Shown here piece after piece: positions 1-11,702 of a DNA stretch of 64,000 nucleotides (within the stretch, counting starts at the first letter, position 1; the number at the start of each line of letters is the position of its first letter). The notes beneath the pieces were generated by a model that saw only the letters and a program-made list of their open reading frames with translations, did not search any database and was not told the origin of the DNA. The stretch is from the NCBI GenBank assembly GCA_004570955.1, contig SPPL01000002.1:186001-250000 (forward strand). The letters run 5' to 3'. A program made the position numbers and the translations under genes. This DNA is from Jeotgalicoccus nanhaiensis (GTDB lineage Bacteria > Bacillota > Bacilli > Staphylococcales > Salinicoccaceae).

Positions 1-53
1 TGGTCGAACTCGACAGTAAAAAAGTGAATATGTATTTCGAGTCAATATCATGA
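1..53 (+). CDS. comEB: 3' end of late competence protein ComEB (dCMP deaminase family), partial
   Basis: An open frame enters the window from the left and ends at the TGA at 51-53, which overlaps the comEC start codon in an ATGA. Only 16 codons are visible, with no diagnostic motif. The name rests on position: comEB directly precedes comEC, often with overlap, in Bacillus and Staphylococcus. ComEB is a dCMP deaminase-like protein and is not required for transformation in B. subtilis. Confidence 0.5.
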   Translation, partial: VELDSKKVNMYFESIS

Positions 54-2305
54 CTTTATTTTATTTTTTGATATCGATTATTACTGGATGCACGATAATT
101 ATAAGCCCCTTGACGGGCTTATTTTTTTATGCGATTTTACTGTACAGCTGTTATTTAAAAGGGCGGAGTCTGTGGTTTAAAATCAGTTTATCTCTTAGCG
201 CGGCAGCTGCTGCGTTTATTTATTCAGGAGAAGCTCCGGATTTCTCTACGAGTACGCTGTCCCATATTGTGATAGAAGATTATAAATATTACACTGACAG
301 TCTGCATTACATCGTAACCAGTGATGACAGGACTTACGAGATGTATGACGAAGCGGGAAGTGCTGCGCTTCGAATAGGGGACATCTGCACAGGCAATCTG
401 CCCGTATCACTGCCCGCGGAACAGCGTAACTTTATTAAAAATGACGGACAGCAGACATTGAGAATTAATGAACTCTCCGGCAGGATATATTTGAATGATG
501 CAGCTACTTTAAAATGCGAATCCGGCAGTCTGACTTTCTCGCAAAAATTTTCTTTAATCCGCTACAAGTATATGTCAAAAGTGCTGGATTCTTCTTTACA
601 CGATTATAAATTCGACATACTGACACTTTCTGTCGGCAATAAAAACTATATCAGCCCGGAATTTTTTGATGCACTGCAGAAGCTCGGGATTTATCATCTG
701 TATGTCATTTCCGGAACGCATGTCGCTTTTTTAAGTGCTGTAATCTTCGGGATTCTAAAGTTTTTCCGGCTGCCTGTAAATATGATTAAAGTCATTATTA
801 TAATTTCTCTGATCTTCTTTCTATTTTTGAATTTCTTCTCGCCGAGCGTGCTCCGTGCTGTATTTATGGGAGTCCTGCTTCTTGTCTGTTCATTTTTCAA
901 ACAAAAACCTTATCTTGCCATCATTTCATTAAGTGCTCTGATTCAGCTTATAATTAATCCCTATGTCATTTACCATGCCGGTTTTCAGCTGTCGTATGTC
1001 ACCACTTATTTTATTCTGCTGGCCCGCCCCTTATTTATGAACTATGCCAATATAGTTCAGCTGATTCTTATTACAGTAATCAGCGAGCTGTCGACTTTGG
1101 TTATCGTTCTTATAAATTTTAATGAAATAAGCATCAGCGGCCTTATATTGAACTTATTTTTCGTGCCCTTGTTTTCATTTATAATTTTTCCGAGTGTGAT
1201 AATTTATAACATTCTTTTGTTTTTTCATGTACCTCCTGCAATCGATACGCTGTACCACTTTCTTTACACCTTGATGAAAGACAGTATATATTATCTTGCC
1301 GGGGCGTTTAAACACCGGTTTCCGGTAAAAAATCTCCCGGATGTGAGTATTATTATAATGCTGTTTCTGACATATCGTCTGTCTGTGCATGTTCTTACAT
1401 TCAAACTCAAAAAAATTATCAGCTGTATTTTGGTATTTCTGTTCGTTCTCTTTTTGAGCCAGCAGCATTTAAACAGGGATTTTACGCTGACCATGGTCGA
1501 TGTCGGCCAGGGAGATGCTTTTGTGATCCGAGATCACAAAAATAAGAAAACGGTGCTGCTCGATACGGGCGGGACATATCAGCATGATGAGAACCGGATT
1601 AATTTAAGCGATAAAACACTCCTGCCTTATTTAAAAGAACAGGGTGTGGATTTTATCGATGTAATTATCATCAGCCATCTGGATCTCGATCACAGCGGGG
1701 AAGTTCTGAATATACTCAGCAAAAAGAATGTGGGGAATATAATAATGAATACAGAAGATGTTAAATTCGATGACTGGCTGAAAACTGTAAGTTATGAACA
1801 CCGGGGGCTAATTAGAAACAGCGGGGATATGGAAAGCTTTTCTGTCGGAAATATTCATTTTAATCACCTGATTGTGCCGGGTGCTGCCCCTGATTCCAAT
1901 GAACAGTCCGTCGTCTTAAAAGCACACTTGAACAGCTTCAGCATTTTGTTTACAGGTGATATCGGTCTTGTGACCGAAGCAGAACTCACAGCTCTCTATA
2001 ATCTGGAAAGTGATATTTTAAAAGTAGGTCACCACGGCAGCGATACATCGAGCGGGAAGGAATTTATCAATGCTGTAGAACCGGAAATTGCTTTGATTTC
2101 AGCGGGGGTAAATAACCGTTACGGACATCCGCATGCGAGTGTCCTAGAAAATTTAGCCGCGAGCAGAATTATCAGTACGAAAGATAAGGGAATGGTGGAG
2201 TTTAGTATAAATCATGATATAATATGTATCCGTGCAAAATTTGGGGACAGTGAACAGTGCCTGAAAAAAGACACAAAAAAAGAGCCGGAAGGCCGGCCCG
2301 AATGA
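50..2305 (+). CDS. comEC: ComEC/Rec2 family DNA uptake channel
   Basis: ComEC forms the membrane channel through which single-stranded DNA enters during natural transformation. The 751-residue protein has N-terminal membrane helices, a soluble OB-like stretch at about 60-160, a central multi-helix competence domain at about 180-465, and a C-terminal metallo-beta-lactamase-like domain. That domain shows MVDVGQGD near 482, LDTGG near 504, the SHLDLDHSGE metal motif near 542 and GHHGSD near 661, so it keeps the residues expected of the nuclease-like domain that degrades the second strand. Length and architecture are normal for Gram-positive ComEC. The start overlaps the preceding stop, giving translational coupling. 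The comG operon at 52-56 kb supplies the pseudopilus for the same pathway. Confidence 0.95.
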   Translation: MTLFYFLISIITGCTIIISPLTGLFFYAILLYSCYLKGRSLWFKISLSLSAAAAAFIYSGEAPDFSTSTLSHIVIEDYKYYTDSLHYIVTSDDRTYEMYDEAGSAALRIGDICTGNLPVSLPAEQRNFIKNDGQQTLRINELSGRIYLNDAATLKCESGSLTFSQKFSLIRYKYMSKVLDSSLHDYKFDILTLSVGNKNYISPEFFDALQKLGIYHLYVISGTHVAFLSAVIFGILKFFRLPVNMIKVIIIISLIFFLFLNFFSPSVLRAVFMGVLLLVCSFFKQKPYLAIISLSALIQLIINPYVIYHAGFQLSYVTTYFILLARPLFMNYANIVQLILITVISELSTLVIVLINFNEISISGLILNLFFVPLFSFIIFPSVIIYNILLFFHVPPAIDTLYHFLYTLMKDSIYYLAGAFKHRFPVKNLPDVSIIIMLFLTYRLSVHVLTFKLKKIISCILVFLFVLFLSQQHLNRDFTLTMVDVGQGDAFVIRDHKNKKTVLLDTGGTYQHDENRINLSDKTLLPYLKEQGVDFIDVIIISHLDLDHSGEVLNILSKKNVGNIIMNTEDVKFDDWLKTVSYEHRGLIRNSGDMESFSVGNIHFNHLIVPGAAPDSNEQSVVLKAHLNSFSILFTGDIGLVTEAELTALYNLESDILKVGHHGSDTSSGKEFINAVEPEIALISAGVNNRYGHPHASVLENLAASRIISTKDKGMVEFSINHDIICIRAKFGDSEQCLKKDTKKEPEGRPE

Positions 2306-2314
2306 AAAAATCGA

Positions 2315-2449
2315 TTATCCTGCAACGATAGCGAATACTTGTGGAATAACATAAATTACAGTAAGTGCCACAAATCCAACTATAAAAGCAAGACCAGCAT
2401 CGATAACGTCATTGTTTTTTGACTGAACATTTTTCTCAAACTTATTCAT
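2315..2449 (-). CDS. yqzM: YqzM family small membrane protein
   Basis: A 44-residue protein beginning MNKFEKNVQSKNNDVIDAG, followed by one hydrophobic helix that fills the C-terminal half. The start (MN-FEKNVQSK-NDVID) closely matches B. subtilis YqzM as I remember it, and yqzM lies in the same convergent position between comEC and holA. A strong GGGGG ribosome binding site precedes the ATG. The function of the family is unknown; single-pass membrane location is inferred from hydrophobicity. Confidence 0.85.
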   Translation of the reverse strand: MNKFEKNVQSKNNDVIDAGLAFIVGFVALTVIYVIPQVFAIVAG

Positions 2450-2538
2450 GTAATTACCCCCTAAACACTTACTTACAGTATAGGCTAAATTTAATTAAAA
2501 AGCTATAATAGATTTATAAACTTTAAGGAGCATCATTT

Positions 2539-3501
2539 ATGGAATTGCTGCAACTTCTGTATGGCACTAATATTATCCGCATAGAAGATAAAATCAAAAG
2601 TATTGCTAAAGAGTATGTCGGAGCTCTCGACGATTTTAACTATACAAAACTTAATTTTAAAGAAACACCGGTTGAACAAATTATAGAGGAGGCCCAGACA
2701 CTTCCTTTTCTCGCTGACAGAAAAGTGATTGTCGTCGAAGAGGCGATTCTTTTTACCGCTCAGAAATCAGGCACCTCAGTGAGCCACAATATTGATCTTT
2801 TGATTGATTACCTTAAAAATAAAAGTGATGACACGCTCATTATATTTACAGTGCTTTCAGAAAAGCTGGATAAAAGAAAAAAGGTGACGAAATTAATCAC
2901 TGAGCGCGGCAAACTGATTGAAATTAACGAAATGAATGAGAGTGAGCTTACGAACTATGTCCGCTCGGTTTTCGACCAGAACGGTCTCGAGATATCCACG
3001 GAAGCCTTGAATATGCTGCTTGAAAAAACAAGTTATAAATATGAAGCTGTACATAATGAAGTGACGAAACTGGTGCTGTATGCAGAAGGGAATATTACGA
3101 CTGAGGATGTTGAAGAAGTTGTCAGTGTTTCACTGGAACAGAACGTTTTTCTGCTCACGGATTTTATTTTAAAAAATGAAAAACAGAAAGCTGTCAGACT
3201 CGCTAGAGAATTGATTCTGCAAAAGGAAGAACCTATGAAACTGCTCCATCTTGTTATCGGACAGTTCAGGCTGCTGTATCAGGTGAAAATTTTAAACGGG
3301 GAAGGGTATCAGGAAGATAATATAGCAAGAGCGCTGAAAGTCCATCCGTACCGTGTTAAACTTGCACTCAGACATACTAGAAAATATCCGCTAGATGCAC
3401 TCTTAAAAAAAATGATTGTCTGCCGCGATATAGACTATAAGTTTAAATCGAGTTATTTGGACAGGAATGCACTGTTTGAGTTATTTATACTGGAAATATA
3501 A
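2539..3501 (+). CDS. holA: DNA polymerase III delta subunit (clamp loader)
   Basis: The delta subunit opens the beta sliding clamp as part of the clamp-loader complex. The 320-residue length, the LPFLADRKVIVVEEA stretch near 55-70 (conserved in delta subunits) and the helical C-terminal collar domain are typical of the YqeN/HolA family. Like other delta subunits it has no Walker A motif. An AAGGAG site precedes the ATG. It is a single-gene unit facing rpsT across a shared bidirectional terminator, as in Bacillus. Confidence 0.93.
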   Translation: MELLQLLYGTNIIRIEDKIKSIAKEYVGALDDFNYTKLNFKETPVEQIIEEAQTLPFLADRKVIVVEEAILFTAQKSGTSVSHNIDLLIDYLKNKSDDTLIIFTVLSEKLDKRKKVTKLITERGKLIEINEMNESELTNYVRSVFDQNGLEISTEALNMLLEKTSYKYEAVHNEVTKLVLYAEGNITTEDVEEVVSVSLEQNVFLLTDFILKNEKQKAVRLARELILQKEEPMKLLHLVIGQFRLLYQVKILNGEGYQEDNIARALKVHPYRVKLALRHTRKYPLDALLKKMIVCRDIDYKFKSSYLDRNALFELFILEI

Positions 3502-3520
3502 AGCTAAAAAGACAAAAATA

Positions 3521-3548
3521 AAAAAACCTTCATAAAGAAGGTTTTTTT
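3521..3548. terminator. Bidirectional terminator between holA and rpsT
   Basis: An 11-bp stem (AAAAAACCTTC / GAAGGTTTTTT) with a 5-nt loop carries an A-run on one side and a T-run on the other, so it can end both convergent genes. Confidence 0.85.
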
Positions 3549-3549
3549 A

Positions 3550-3795
3550 TTAGTTAGCCATTAATTTTGATTTAAGACGGCTTGCTTTGTTAGCATGAAT
3601 TTGATTGCGTTTAGAAGCTTTGTCAACAAGTTTGACAGCTTTAGAAACTAACTCAGCTTGATTCTCAGCATTTTCACTCTTAGCAGCTTCAGCTTGTTTA
3701 ACTGCTGTACGCATAGCGTTTTTCTGAGCAATATTAAGATTCTGAGCAGATTCGTTAGTTCTAACACGTTTAATCGATGATTTAATATTAGGCAT
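3550..3795 (-). CDS. rpsT: 30S ribosomal protein S20
   Basis: S20 binds 16S rRNA early in small-subunit assembly. The 81-residue, Lys/Ala-rich helical protein begins MPNIKSSIKRVRTNE, the usual S20 start. The ATG at 3795 is chosen over an in-frame upstream extension because GGAGGTGA lies just before it and the product then has normal family length. It is monocistronic and divergent from lepA. Confidence 0.97.
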   Translation of the reverse strand: MPNIKSSIKRVRTNESAQNLNIAQKNAMRTAVKQAEAAKSENAENQAELVSKAVKLVDKASKRNQIHANKASRLKSKLMAN

Positions 3796-3844
3796 AATGT
3801 CACCTCCGACATAAAGTTGTACAACTTTTATTGCAACAACAGAT

Positions 3845-3873
3845 ATTTTATCAAATATAAGCTTATTATGCAA
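3845..3873 (-). promoter_or_regulatory. Probable SigA promoter of rpsT
   Basis: On the minus strand, TTGCAT (3868-3873) and TAAAAT (3845-3850) are 17 bp apart, about 50 bp upstream of the rpsT start. The leader holds a small palindrome, AAGTTGTACAACTT, at about 3813-3826. Confidence 0.65.
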
Positions 3874-3891
3874 TAATCAATCCGAAATGAA

Positions 3892-3920
3892 TTGAAGTTA
3901 GTGCTCTGCATTGATATAAT
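3892..3920 (+). promoter_or_regulatory. Probable SigA promoter of lepA
   Basis: TTGAAG (3892-3897) and a perfect TATAAT (3915-3920) are separated by 17 bp, 36 bp upstream of the lepA start. The rpsT promoter is back to back with it. Confidence 0.7.
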
Positions 3921-3956
3921 TATAACATTGTAAACATGAAGAGAGTTGGATTTTAA

Positions 3957-5780
3957 ATGAACAATATGGAACGTTTGAAAAGGCAGGAAAATATAAGGAA
4001 CTTCTCTATCATTGCTCATATAGATCACGGCAAGTCATCTTTGGCTGATAGGTTACTGGAAAACACGCGCTCGGTAGAAGGCCGCGATATGAAAGCGCAG
4101 CTTTTAGATTCGATGGATCTTGAAAGAGAACGCGGTATTACGATAAAGCTGAATGCTGTCCGTTTAAAGTACACAGCTGAAGACGGGGAAGAGTATACCT
4201 TCCACCTGATTGATACACCGGGGCACGTCGACTTCACTTATGAAGTATCGCGCTCGCTTGCAGCCTGTGAAGGGGCAATTCTAGTTGTCGATGCAGCCCA
4301 GGGTATTGAAGCTCAGACGCTGGCAAACGTTTACCTTGCCCTAGACAATGATTTGGAATTGATTCCGGTCGTTAATAAAATTGATTTGCCTGCTGCAGAT
4401 CCGGACAGAGTCGCAGCAGAAATAGAAGATGTAGTAGGACTTCCCGCGGAAGATTCAATTTATGCTTCTGCAAAAGCAAATATCGGTATCGAAGAAATTC
4501 TCGAACGTATAGTAAAAGACGTTCCTGCACCGGATGGTGATCCGGAAGCACCCCTGAAAGCTCTGATTTTTGACTCTGTCTTTGATCCGTACCGCGGTGT
4601 TATTTCGTCGATTAGAATTGTTGACGGCACTGTTAAGGCGGGCGACAAAATCCGCATGATGTCTTCCGGCAAGGATTTTGAAGTGAACGAAGTCGGCATC
4701 AACACGCCGAAACAGCTCGCTGTAGATGAACTGACAGTAGGAGATGTAGGTTATATATCAGCATCGATTAAGAAAGTCGGCGATTCTATGGTCGGAGATA
4801 CGATTACCGGAGCGGAAAATCCGGCGTCAGAACCGCTGCAGGGTTATAAGAAAATGAATCCGATGGTTTTCTGCGGAATGTATCCGATCGACTCTTCAAA
4901 ATATAACGATTTGCGCGAAGCACTTGAAAAGCTTGAACTGAATGACTCTTCGCTGCAGTATGAACCGGAGACATCCCAGGCATTAGGTTTCGGTTTCCGT
5001 ACAGGTTTCCTCGGACTGCTTCATATGGAAATTGTCCAGGAGCGTATCGAAAGAGAATTCGGGATTGATCTGATTGCGACAGCACCTTCTGTTATATACA
5101 GCGTCGAGTTAACCGACGGCACAACGGTCAGTGTTGACAACCCGGCGCAGATGCCGGATCCGCAAAAGACTGAACGCATCCAGGAACCTTACGTTAAAGC
5201 GCAGATTATGGTGCCGAACGATTACGTCGGTGCTGTTATGGAATTGTGCCAGAAAAAACGCGGCAACTTTTTAACGATGGATTACCTCGATGATGTGCGT
5301 GTGAATATCATCTATGAAATTCCTTTATCGGAAATTGTCTTCGATTTCTTCGATCAGCTTAAATCTCACACAAAAGGTTACGCATCCTTAGATTACGACT
5401 TTATCGGCTACAAGGAATCGAAACTGGTGAAGATGGATATTCTCTTGAACGCAGAAAAAGTGGATGCACTGAGTTTTATCGTGCACAGGGATTTTGCTTA
5501 TGAGCGCGGCAAAGCAATCGTTGAAAAACTGAAAAATATCATCCCGAGACAGCAGTTCGAAGTACCTATTCAGGCAGCAATCGGACAAAAAATTGTGTCG
5601 AGAACAAACATTAAATCGATGGGTAAAAACGTACTGTCGAAATGTTACGGCGGAGATATATCGCGTAAGAAGAAATTATTAGAGAAACAAAAAGAAGGTA
5701 AGAAGAAGATGAAAGCGGTAGGGAACGTTGAAATACCGCAGGAAGCTTTCCTCGCCGTCTTAAAAATGGATGAAGATTAA
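3957..5780 (+). CDS. lepA: Elongation factor 4 (LepA), ribosome back-translocating GTPase
   Basis: LepA/EF4 is a ribosome-binding GTPase thought to act on stalled or mis-translocated ribosomes. The 607-residue protein has the G domain with AHIDHGKSS (20-28), DTPGHVDF (about 86-93) and NKID (about 141), then EF-G-like domains and the LepA-specific C-terminal domain. Length is normal. The ATG at 3957 follows a weak AGAGAG site; an alternative ATG nine bases downstream is possible. It is monocistronic between its own promoter and terminator. Confidence 0.97.
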   Translation: MNNMERLKRQENIRNFSIIAHIDHGKSSLADRLLENTRSVEGRDMKAQLLDSMDLERERGITIKLNAVRLKYTAEDGEEYTFHLIDTPGHVDFTYEVSRSLAACEGAILVVDAAQGIEAQTLANVYLALDNDLELIPVVNKIDLPAADPDRVAAEIEDVVGLPAEDSIYASAKANIGIEEILERIVKDVPAPDGDPEAPLKALIFDSVFDPYRGVISSIRIVDGTVKAGDKIRMMSSGKDFEVNEVGINTPKQLAVDELTVGDVGYISASIKKVGDSMVGDTITGAENPASEPLQGYKKMNPMVFCGMYPIDSSKYNDLREALEKLELNDSSLQYEPETSQALGFGFRTGFLGLLHMEIVQERIEREFGIDLIATAPSVIYSVELTDGTTVSVDNPAQMPDPQKTERIQEPYVKAQIMVPNDYVGAVMELCQKKRGNFLTMDYLDDVRVNIIYEIPLSEIVFDFFDQLKSHTKGYASLDYDFIGYKESKLVKMDILLNAEKVDALSFIVHRDFAYERGKAIVEKLKNIIPRQQFEVPIQAAIGQKIVSRTNIKSMGKNVLSKCYGGDISRKKKLLEKQKEGKKKMKAVGNVEIPQEAFLAVLKMDED

Positions 5781-5788
5781 CAACACCA

Positions 5789-5822
5789 AGAGGAGAAATC
5801 ATTTGATTTCTCCTCTAATTTT
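5789..5822 (+). terminator. lepA terminator
   Basis: A 13-bp perfect stem (AGAGGAGAAATCA / TGATTTCTCCTCT) with a 2-nt gap is followed by AATTTTA. The downstream TAGGAGG is the hemW ribosome binding site, and the stem itself contains a mock AGGAG. Confidence 0.75.
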
Positions 5823-5834
5823 AGGAGGAATTTA

Positions 5835-6947
5835 ATGGATAGCATGTATGTCCATATCCCATTCTGCAACCGAATCTGCACTTATTGCGACTTCAATAAG
5901 GTGCTGATTAAAAACCAGCCGGTAGATGAATATATTACGGCACTCATCAGCGAGCTCGGTTCTTACGAGAAACAGACGCTTAAAACGATATACGTCGGCG
6001 GCGGGACACCGACTGCGCTGACTGTCAGCCAGCTTGACCGTCTCTTAAAATTTATGACTGATCATTTTACTGTAACGGATGAATTTACTTTTGAGGCGAA
6101 TCCCGACGAACTGACATCAGAAAAACTCGATGTCCTGCATAACTACGGAGTGAACCGGGTAAGCTTAGGCGTGCAGACATTTAATAACGATCTCTTAAAA
6201 GTTCTCGGCAGGACTCATAATTTCGATGATATCTTTAACAGTATTAATCACTTGGAGAAAATCGGTCTGACAAATTACTCGCTCGATCTGATGTATAATC
6301 TCCCGGGAGAAACGTTTGATGATATAGATATGAGCCTGAAATATATCAGCGAGCTGAAGCCGAAACATATTTCATGGTACTCGCTGATTATCGAGCCCCA
6401 TACTGTTTTCTACAACAAGATTAACCAGGGAAAGATGAGTATTGCAGGAAGTCTTGAAGAAGGTGAGAAGTACGATAAAGTCATCGGAGGTCTTGATGCA
6501 CTCGGCTATCCTCAGTATGAAATATCGAACTTTTCAAAGAGTGAATTCGAGTCGATGCATAATAAAACTTACTGGCTGAACGAGCCCTATATCGGTGCCG
6601 GCGCCGGCAGTCACGGCTACACAGGGGAATCCAGATACTACAATATAAAACCGGTGAATCATTATATTAATAATATGAACGAGCACGGTTCTGTCATTAA
6701 AGAACAGTTAAAACTGACTCAAAATGATAAGTTTGAAGAGGAAATGTTTTTGGGACTGCGTTTGAACAAGGGTGTCTCGGAAGCCCGCTTTAAAGAAAAA
6801 TACGGCCTCCCAGTCGATGCGGTATACGGCAAAGTACTTGAGAATCTATTAGAACGCAAACTGCTGGACAGACGAAGCGGTTATATATCCTTAACCGAAG
6901 CGGGACGTATGATTGGCAACGATGTTTTCGCAGAATTTTTACTGTAA
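5835..6947 (+). CDS. hemW: Radical SAM heme chaperone HemW
   Basis: HemW is a radical-SAM protein that binds heme and passes it to apoproteins; it was formerly annotated as oxygen-independent coproporphyrinogen oxidase. The CNRICTYC motif at residues 11-18 (Cys11, Cys15, Cys18) holds the [4Fe-4S] cluster and is followed by DFNK. GGGTPT near 57-62 and the HemN C-terminal domain are present. At 370 residues it lacks the N-terminal extension of true HemN. It sits just upstream of hrcA as in Bacillus and Staphylococcus. Confidence 0.93.
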   Translation: MDSMYVHIPFCNRICTYCDFNKVLIKNQPVDEYITALISELGSYEKQTLKTIYVGGGTPTALTVSQLDRLLKFMTDHFTVTDEFTFEANPDELTSEKLDVLHNYGVNRVSLGVQTFNNDLLKVLGRTHNFDDIFNSINHLEKIGLTNYSLDLMYNLPGETFDDIDMSLKYISELKPKHISWYSLIIEPHTVFYNKINQGKMSIAGSLEEGEKYDKVIGGLDALGYPQYEISNFSKSEFESMHNKTYWLNEPYIGAGAGSHGYTGESRYYNIKPVNHYINNMNEHGSVIKEQLKLTQNDKFEEEMFLGLRLNKGVSEARFKEKYGLPVDAVYGKVLENLLERKLLDRRSGYISLTEAGRMIGNDVFAEFLL

Positions 6948-6968
6948 AAAAGAAAGCGGGTTTAATTG

Positions 6969-7028
6969 TTGACATTCTTTGACCTATTTGATAAATTAGA
7001 ATTAGCACTTGGGACGAAAGAGTGCTAA
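6969..7028 (+). promoter_or_regulatory. SigA promoter with CIRCE operator for the hrcA-grpE-dnaK-dnaJ operon
   Basis: TTGACA (6969-6974) and TAAATT (6992-6997) are 17 bp apart. Directly downstream, TTAGCACTT (7002-7010), a 9-nt spacer and GAGTGCTAA (7020-7028) form a CIRCE element with one mismatch between arms. CIRCE is the HrcA binding site, so the operon is autorepressed and released by heat or unfolded protein. The element lies between the promoter and the hrcA ribosome binding site. Confidence 0.93.
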
Positions 7029-7040
7029 AGAGGTGATTCT

Positions 7041-8009
7041 TTGCTGACAGAAAGGCAGGAAATCATTCTTACATTTATCGTAGATGATTTCTTAAATGTA
7101 ATGACACCTATCAGTTCTAAATATTTACTGGACAAATATAATTTCGATGTTTCAAGCGCGACGATCAGAAATGAAATGGTTGCACTTGAAAAAGAAGGCT
7201 TTTTAATTAAGACGCATACGTCATCCGGACGTGTGCCGTCGAGAAAAGCACTGAAATTCTACATCGAAGAACTTAAACTGAATATTGAACAATCACCGGC
7301 AAAGTCCTTTGAGCTTTTTTCTGACACGGACAATCTGGAGAATTTAACCGATGAACTTGCACTGACAATCAGCGACAGGACGAAGTATTTAACTCAGGTG
7401 TCGCTCACAGCGGATAATGAAACTGTTAAAGGTCTTTATATAACTCCGCTCACCGATACTGCAAGCATTGCTATTATCGTATTAAACAGCGGAACAGTCA
7501 GGCAGATGCCTGTTAAAACGAGCCGTGATGTAACGATTGATGATTTCCAGAAACTGAGCAATATTTTTAACGAGCTGCTGCTCGATAAAAACCTTGGCGA
7601 CACCCGTGTCATCTTAAAGAACAATCCTTACGTCCCGCCGGGTATAAAAGATCTGTACGACCAGGTGACTGCACAGATTATGGCATCAGTTGAAGTGCAG
7701 AAACGAACGATTGGTCATGCGGGTTTTAATTATTTACTGCAGGACATGAGAAACGAAGTAGAAACGCTCGAGCATTTATACGGCGATATCGAATCGGAAG
7801 CGCTGTATAAATCTGTTGAGCAGCTTGCATCAAACGATGTGAATATTTACTTCGGTGATGAACTGGATGAAAGTTATAAATCACTTTCAGTCATTACAAC
7901 TAATTTTGACCACGCTGGACTGAGTGGTAATTTAATTGTTGTCGGCCCGGAACTGATGGGCTACAAACATGTTATTAAATTACTCCACTCATTTAAAAAA
8001 GGAGTGTAG
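7041..8009 (+). CDS. hrcA: Heat-inducible transcription repressor HrcA
   Basis: HrcA binds CIRCE and represses class I heat shock genes; GroE chaperonin keeps it active in Bacillus. The 322-residue protein starts with a winged-helix domain (about 1-75, including SSATIRNEM) and continues with the GAF-like dimerisation region. The start is TTG at 7041, 6 nt after AGAGGTGA. It is the first gene of the operon, with its own operator 13 bp upstream. Confidence 0.95.
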   Translation: MLTERQEIILTFIVDDFLNVMTPISSKYLLDKYNFDVSSATIRNEMVALEKEGFLIKTHTSSGRVPSRKALKFYIEELKLNIEQSPAKSFELFSDTDNLENLTDELALTISDRTKYLTQVSLTADNETVKGLYITPLTDTASIAIIVLNSGTVRQMPVKTSRDVTIDDFQKLSNIFNELLLDKNLGDTRVILKNNPYVPPGIKDLYDQVTAQIMASVEVQKRTIGHAGFNYLLQDMRNEVETLEHLYGDIESEALYKSVEQLASNDVNIYFGDELDESYKSLSVITTNFDHAGLSGNLIVVGPELMGYKHVIKLLHSFKKGV

Positions 8010-8012
8010 GCA

Positions 8013-8624
8013 TTGACTAACGAAGAAGAAAAAGAAAAAGTTGACGAAACTGCTGAAACTGCTGCTGAAGAAACAAAGAAGCAGGAAGAAACTGAAACAG
8101 AGAACACAAAAACAGAGGATACTGCAAAAGAAATATCAGCAGAGGAAACTTCTGAAGAAAACTCTGAACCATCAGCAGAAGACGAACTTCTTTCTATGAA
8201 AGAGCAGCTTGAGGAAAGCGAGAACAAGTATTTGAAACTCTATGCTGAGTTTGAAAACTTTAAACGCCGCAACCGCCAGGAAACTGAACTGAACAATAAG
8301 TACAAAGATCAGAAGTTTGCAGAAGACTTGCTGCCGGTAATCGATAACCTGGAACGTGCGCTCGCTATTAAAGGAACAGATGAAAGTTTCAACGCTCTCC
8401 ACAAAGGGGTTGAAATGGTGTACAACAATCTTGTTGAAACACTTGAAAAACATGAGATTAAAGCAATTGAGGCTCTAAACCAGCCATTCGATCCGAACTT
8501 CCATCAGGCAGTGATGACCGAAGAGTCTGATACAGAGAGTGATATTGTGATTGAAGAATTCCAAAAAGGTTATATATTAAAAGACCGTGTCATCAGACCG
8601 ACAATGGTCAAAGTAAGCGAATAA
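8013..8624 (+). CDS. grpE: Nucleotide exchange factor GrpE
   Basis: GrpE drives ADP release from DnaK. The 203-residue protein has a long acidic, Glu/Thr-rich N-terminal tail (about 1-70), then the dimerising helix (ENKYLKLYAEFENFKRRNRQE) region and a C-terminal beta domain with GYILKDRVIRPTMVKVSE. A TTG start at 8013 uses the GGAGTG inside the hrcA 3' end, so it is translationally coupled. The acidic tail is longer than in E. coli but usual in staphylococci. Confidence 0.95.
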   Translation: MTNEEEKEKVDETAETAAEETKKQEETETENTKTEDTAKEISAEETSEENSEPSAEDELLSMKEQLEESENKYLKLYAEFENFKRRNRQETELNNKYKDQKFAEDLLPVIDNLERALAIKGTDESFNALHKGVEMVYNNLVETLEKHEIKAIEALNQPFDPNFHQAVMTEESDTESDIVIEEFQKGYILKDRVIRPTMVKVSE

Positions 8625-8651
8625 TATTAAATTAATTGGAGGAATATATAA

Positions 8652-10490
<1,839 letters not shown>

Positions 10491-10504
10491 AATCTTCAAC
10501 ACTT

Positions 10505-10540
10505 AAGTCAAAGCCAAACGCATTGGCTTTGACTTTTTTA
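10505..10540 (+). terminator. Terminator between dnaK and dnaJ
   Basis: A 13-bp stem (AAGTCAAAGCCAA / TTGGCTTTGACTT) with a 5-nt loop and a T-run. It sits inside the chaperone operon, so it should act as a partial terminator unless dnaJ has its own promoter. Confidence 0.8.
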
Positions 10541-10574
10541 AATGGTATTATATTGACTGTTGGAGGGAAAAATT

Positions 10575-11699
10575 GTGGCTAAAAGAGACTTTTATGAAAT
10601 ACTCGGTTTAGATAAAAACGCAACACAAGATGAAATAAAGAAAGCATATCGTAAATTATCAAAGAAATATCACCCGGACATGAAAGACGGGTCTGATGAA
10701 AAATTTAAAGAAGTAGCTGAAGCGTATGAAGTGCTGTCTGACGACAATAAGCGTGCGCAGTACGACCGTTTCGGACATGAGGGTATGAATTCCCAGGGCG
10801 GCTTCGGCGGCGGTGGAGGATTCGGCGGTGCCGGCGGCTTTGGCGGTTTTGAAGATATCTTCAGTTCGTTTTTCGGCGGTGGCGGCCAGAGAGATCCGAA
10901 TGCTCCTAGAAAAGGTGACGATCTCCAGTATACGATGACGGTTACTTTTGATGAGGCTGTCTTCGGCGCGACTAAAACAGTCACGATTAAAAAAGATGTA
11001 GTCTGCGACGTCTGTGACGGTGAAGGTACTAACCCCGGCACGTCAAAATCTACATGTAAAACATGTTCAGGTGCAGGTAACGTCTCAGTAGAACAAAATA
11101 CACCATTCGGCCGTGTACAGACACAGCGCACATGTCCTACATGCGGAGGGACAGGCCAGGAAATCGAACACCCGTGTGATAAGTGTAAAGGTCACGGCAC
11201 AGTTCAGAAAAATGTTGATATCGAAGTGAAAGTGCCTGAAGGTATTGACAACGGGCAGCAGATACGTCTGTCGGGTCAAGGTGAACCTGGTATTAACGGC
11301 GGACCTGCAGGAGATCTGTATATCGTATTCAGAGTTAAGCAGGATGCTAAATTTACTCGTGACGGCGATGATATCCATTATGAGCTTAAAATTTCATTCG
11401 CCCAGGCCGCTCTCGGTGATGAATTGAAAGTTCCGACAATCAATTCGTCAGTCATGCTGACCATACCTGCCGGCACGCAGTCCGGAAGACGCTTCAGACT
11501 GAAAGAAAAAGGTGTGAAAAACGTCCAGGGCTTCGGCTACGGCGACCAGTATGTAACAGTGACTGTTGTTACGCCTACACGACTGTCTGAACAGGAACGG
11601 GAAGTATTTAAGAAACTTGCAGATATAAACGGTGAGACTATCAGCGAGCAGCAGGAAAATATTTTTGATAAAACAAAACGATTCTTTAAAGGTGAGTAA
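10575..11699 (+). CDS. dnaJ: Hsp40 co-chaperone DnaJ
   Basis: DnaJ delivers substrates to DnaK and stimulates its ATPase. The protein has a J domain with the HPD motif (KYHPD), a Gly/Phe-rich linker, four zinc-binding CxxCxGxG repeats ([32 protein letters not shown]) and two C-terminal beta domains. I take GTG at 10575 as the start (374 residues, [11 protein letters not shown]) because GGAGGG lies 8 nt before it; an in-frame TTG at 10560 overlaps that site. prmA follows after 3 nt. Confidence 0.97.
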   Translation: MAKRDFYEILGLDKNATQDEIKKAYRKLSKKYHPDMKDGSDEKFKEVAEAYEVLSDDNKRAQYDRFGHEGMNSQGGFGGGGGFGGAGGFGGFEDIFSSFFGGGGQRDPNAPRKGDDLQYTMTVTFDEAVFGATKTVTIKKDVVCDVCDGEGTNPGTSKSTCKTCSGAGNVSVEQNTPFGRVQTQRTCPTCGGTGQEIEHPCDKCKGHGTVQKNVDIEVKVPEGIDNGQQIRLSGQGEPGINGGPAGDLYIVFRVKQDAKFTRDGDDIHYELKISFAQAALGDELKVPTINSSVMLTIPAGTQSGRRFRLKEKGVKNVQGFGYGDQYVTVTVVTPTRLSEQEREVFKKLADINGETISEQQENIFDKTKRFFKGE

Positions 11700-11702
11700 A
11701 CT

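Noticed and set aside
2276-2310. GCCGG/CCGGC hairpin at the comEC 3' end as a terminator
   Set aside because: It lies inside the last codons, has a short stem and only A-runs rather than a T-run on the plus strand.
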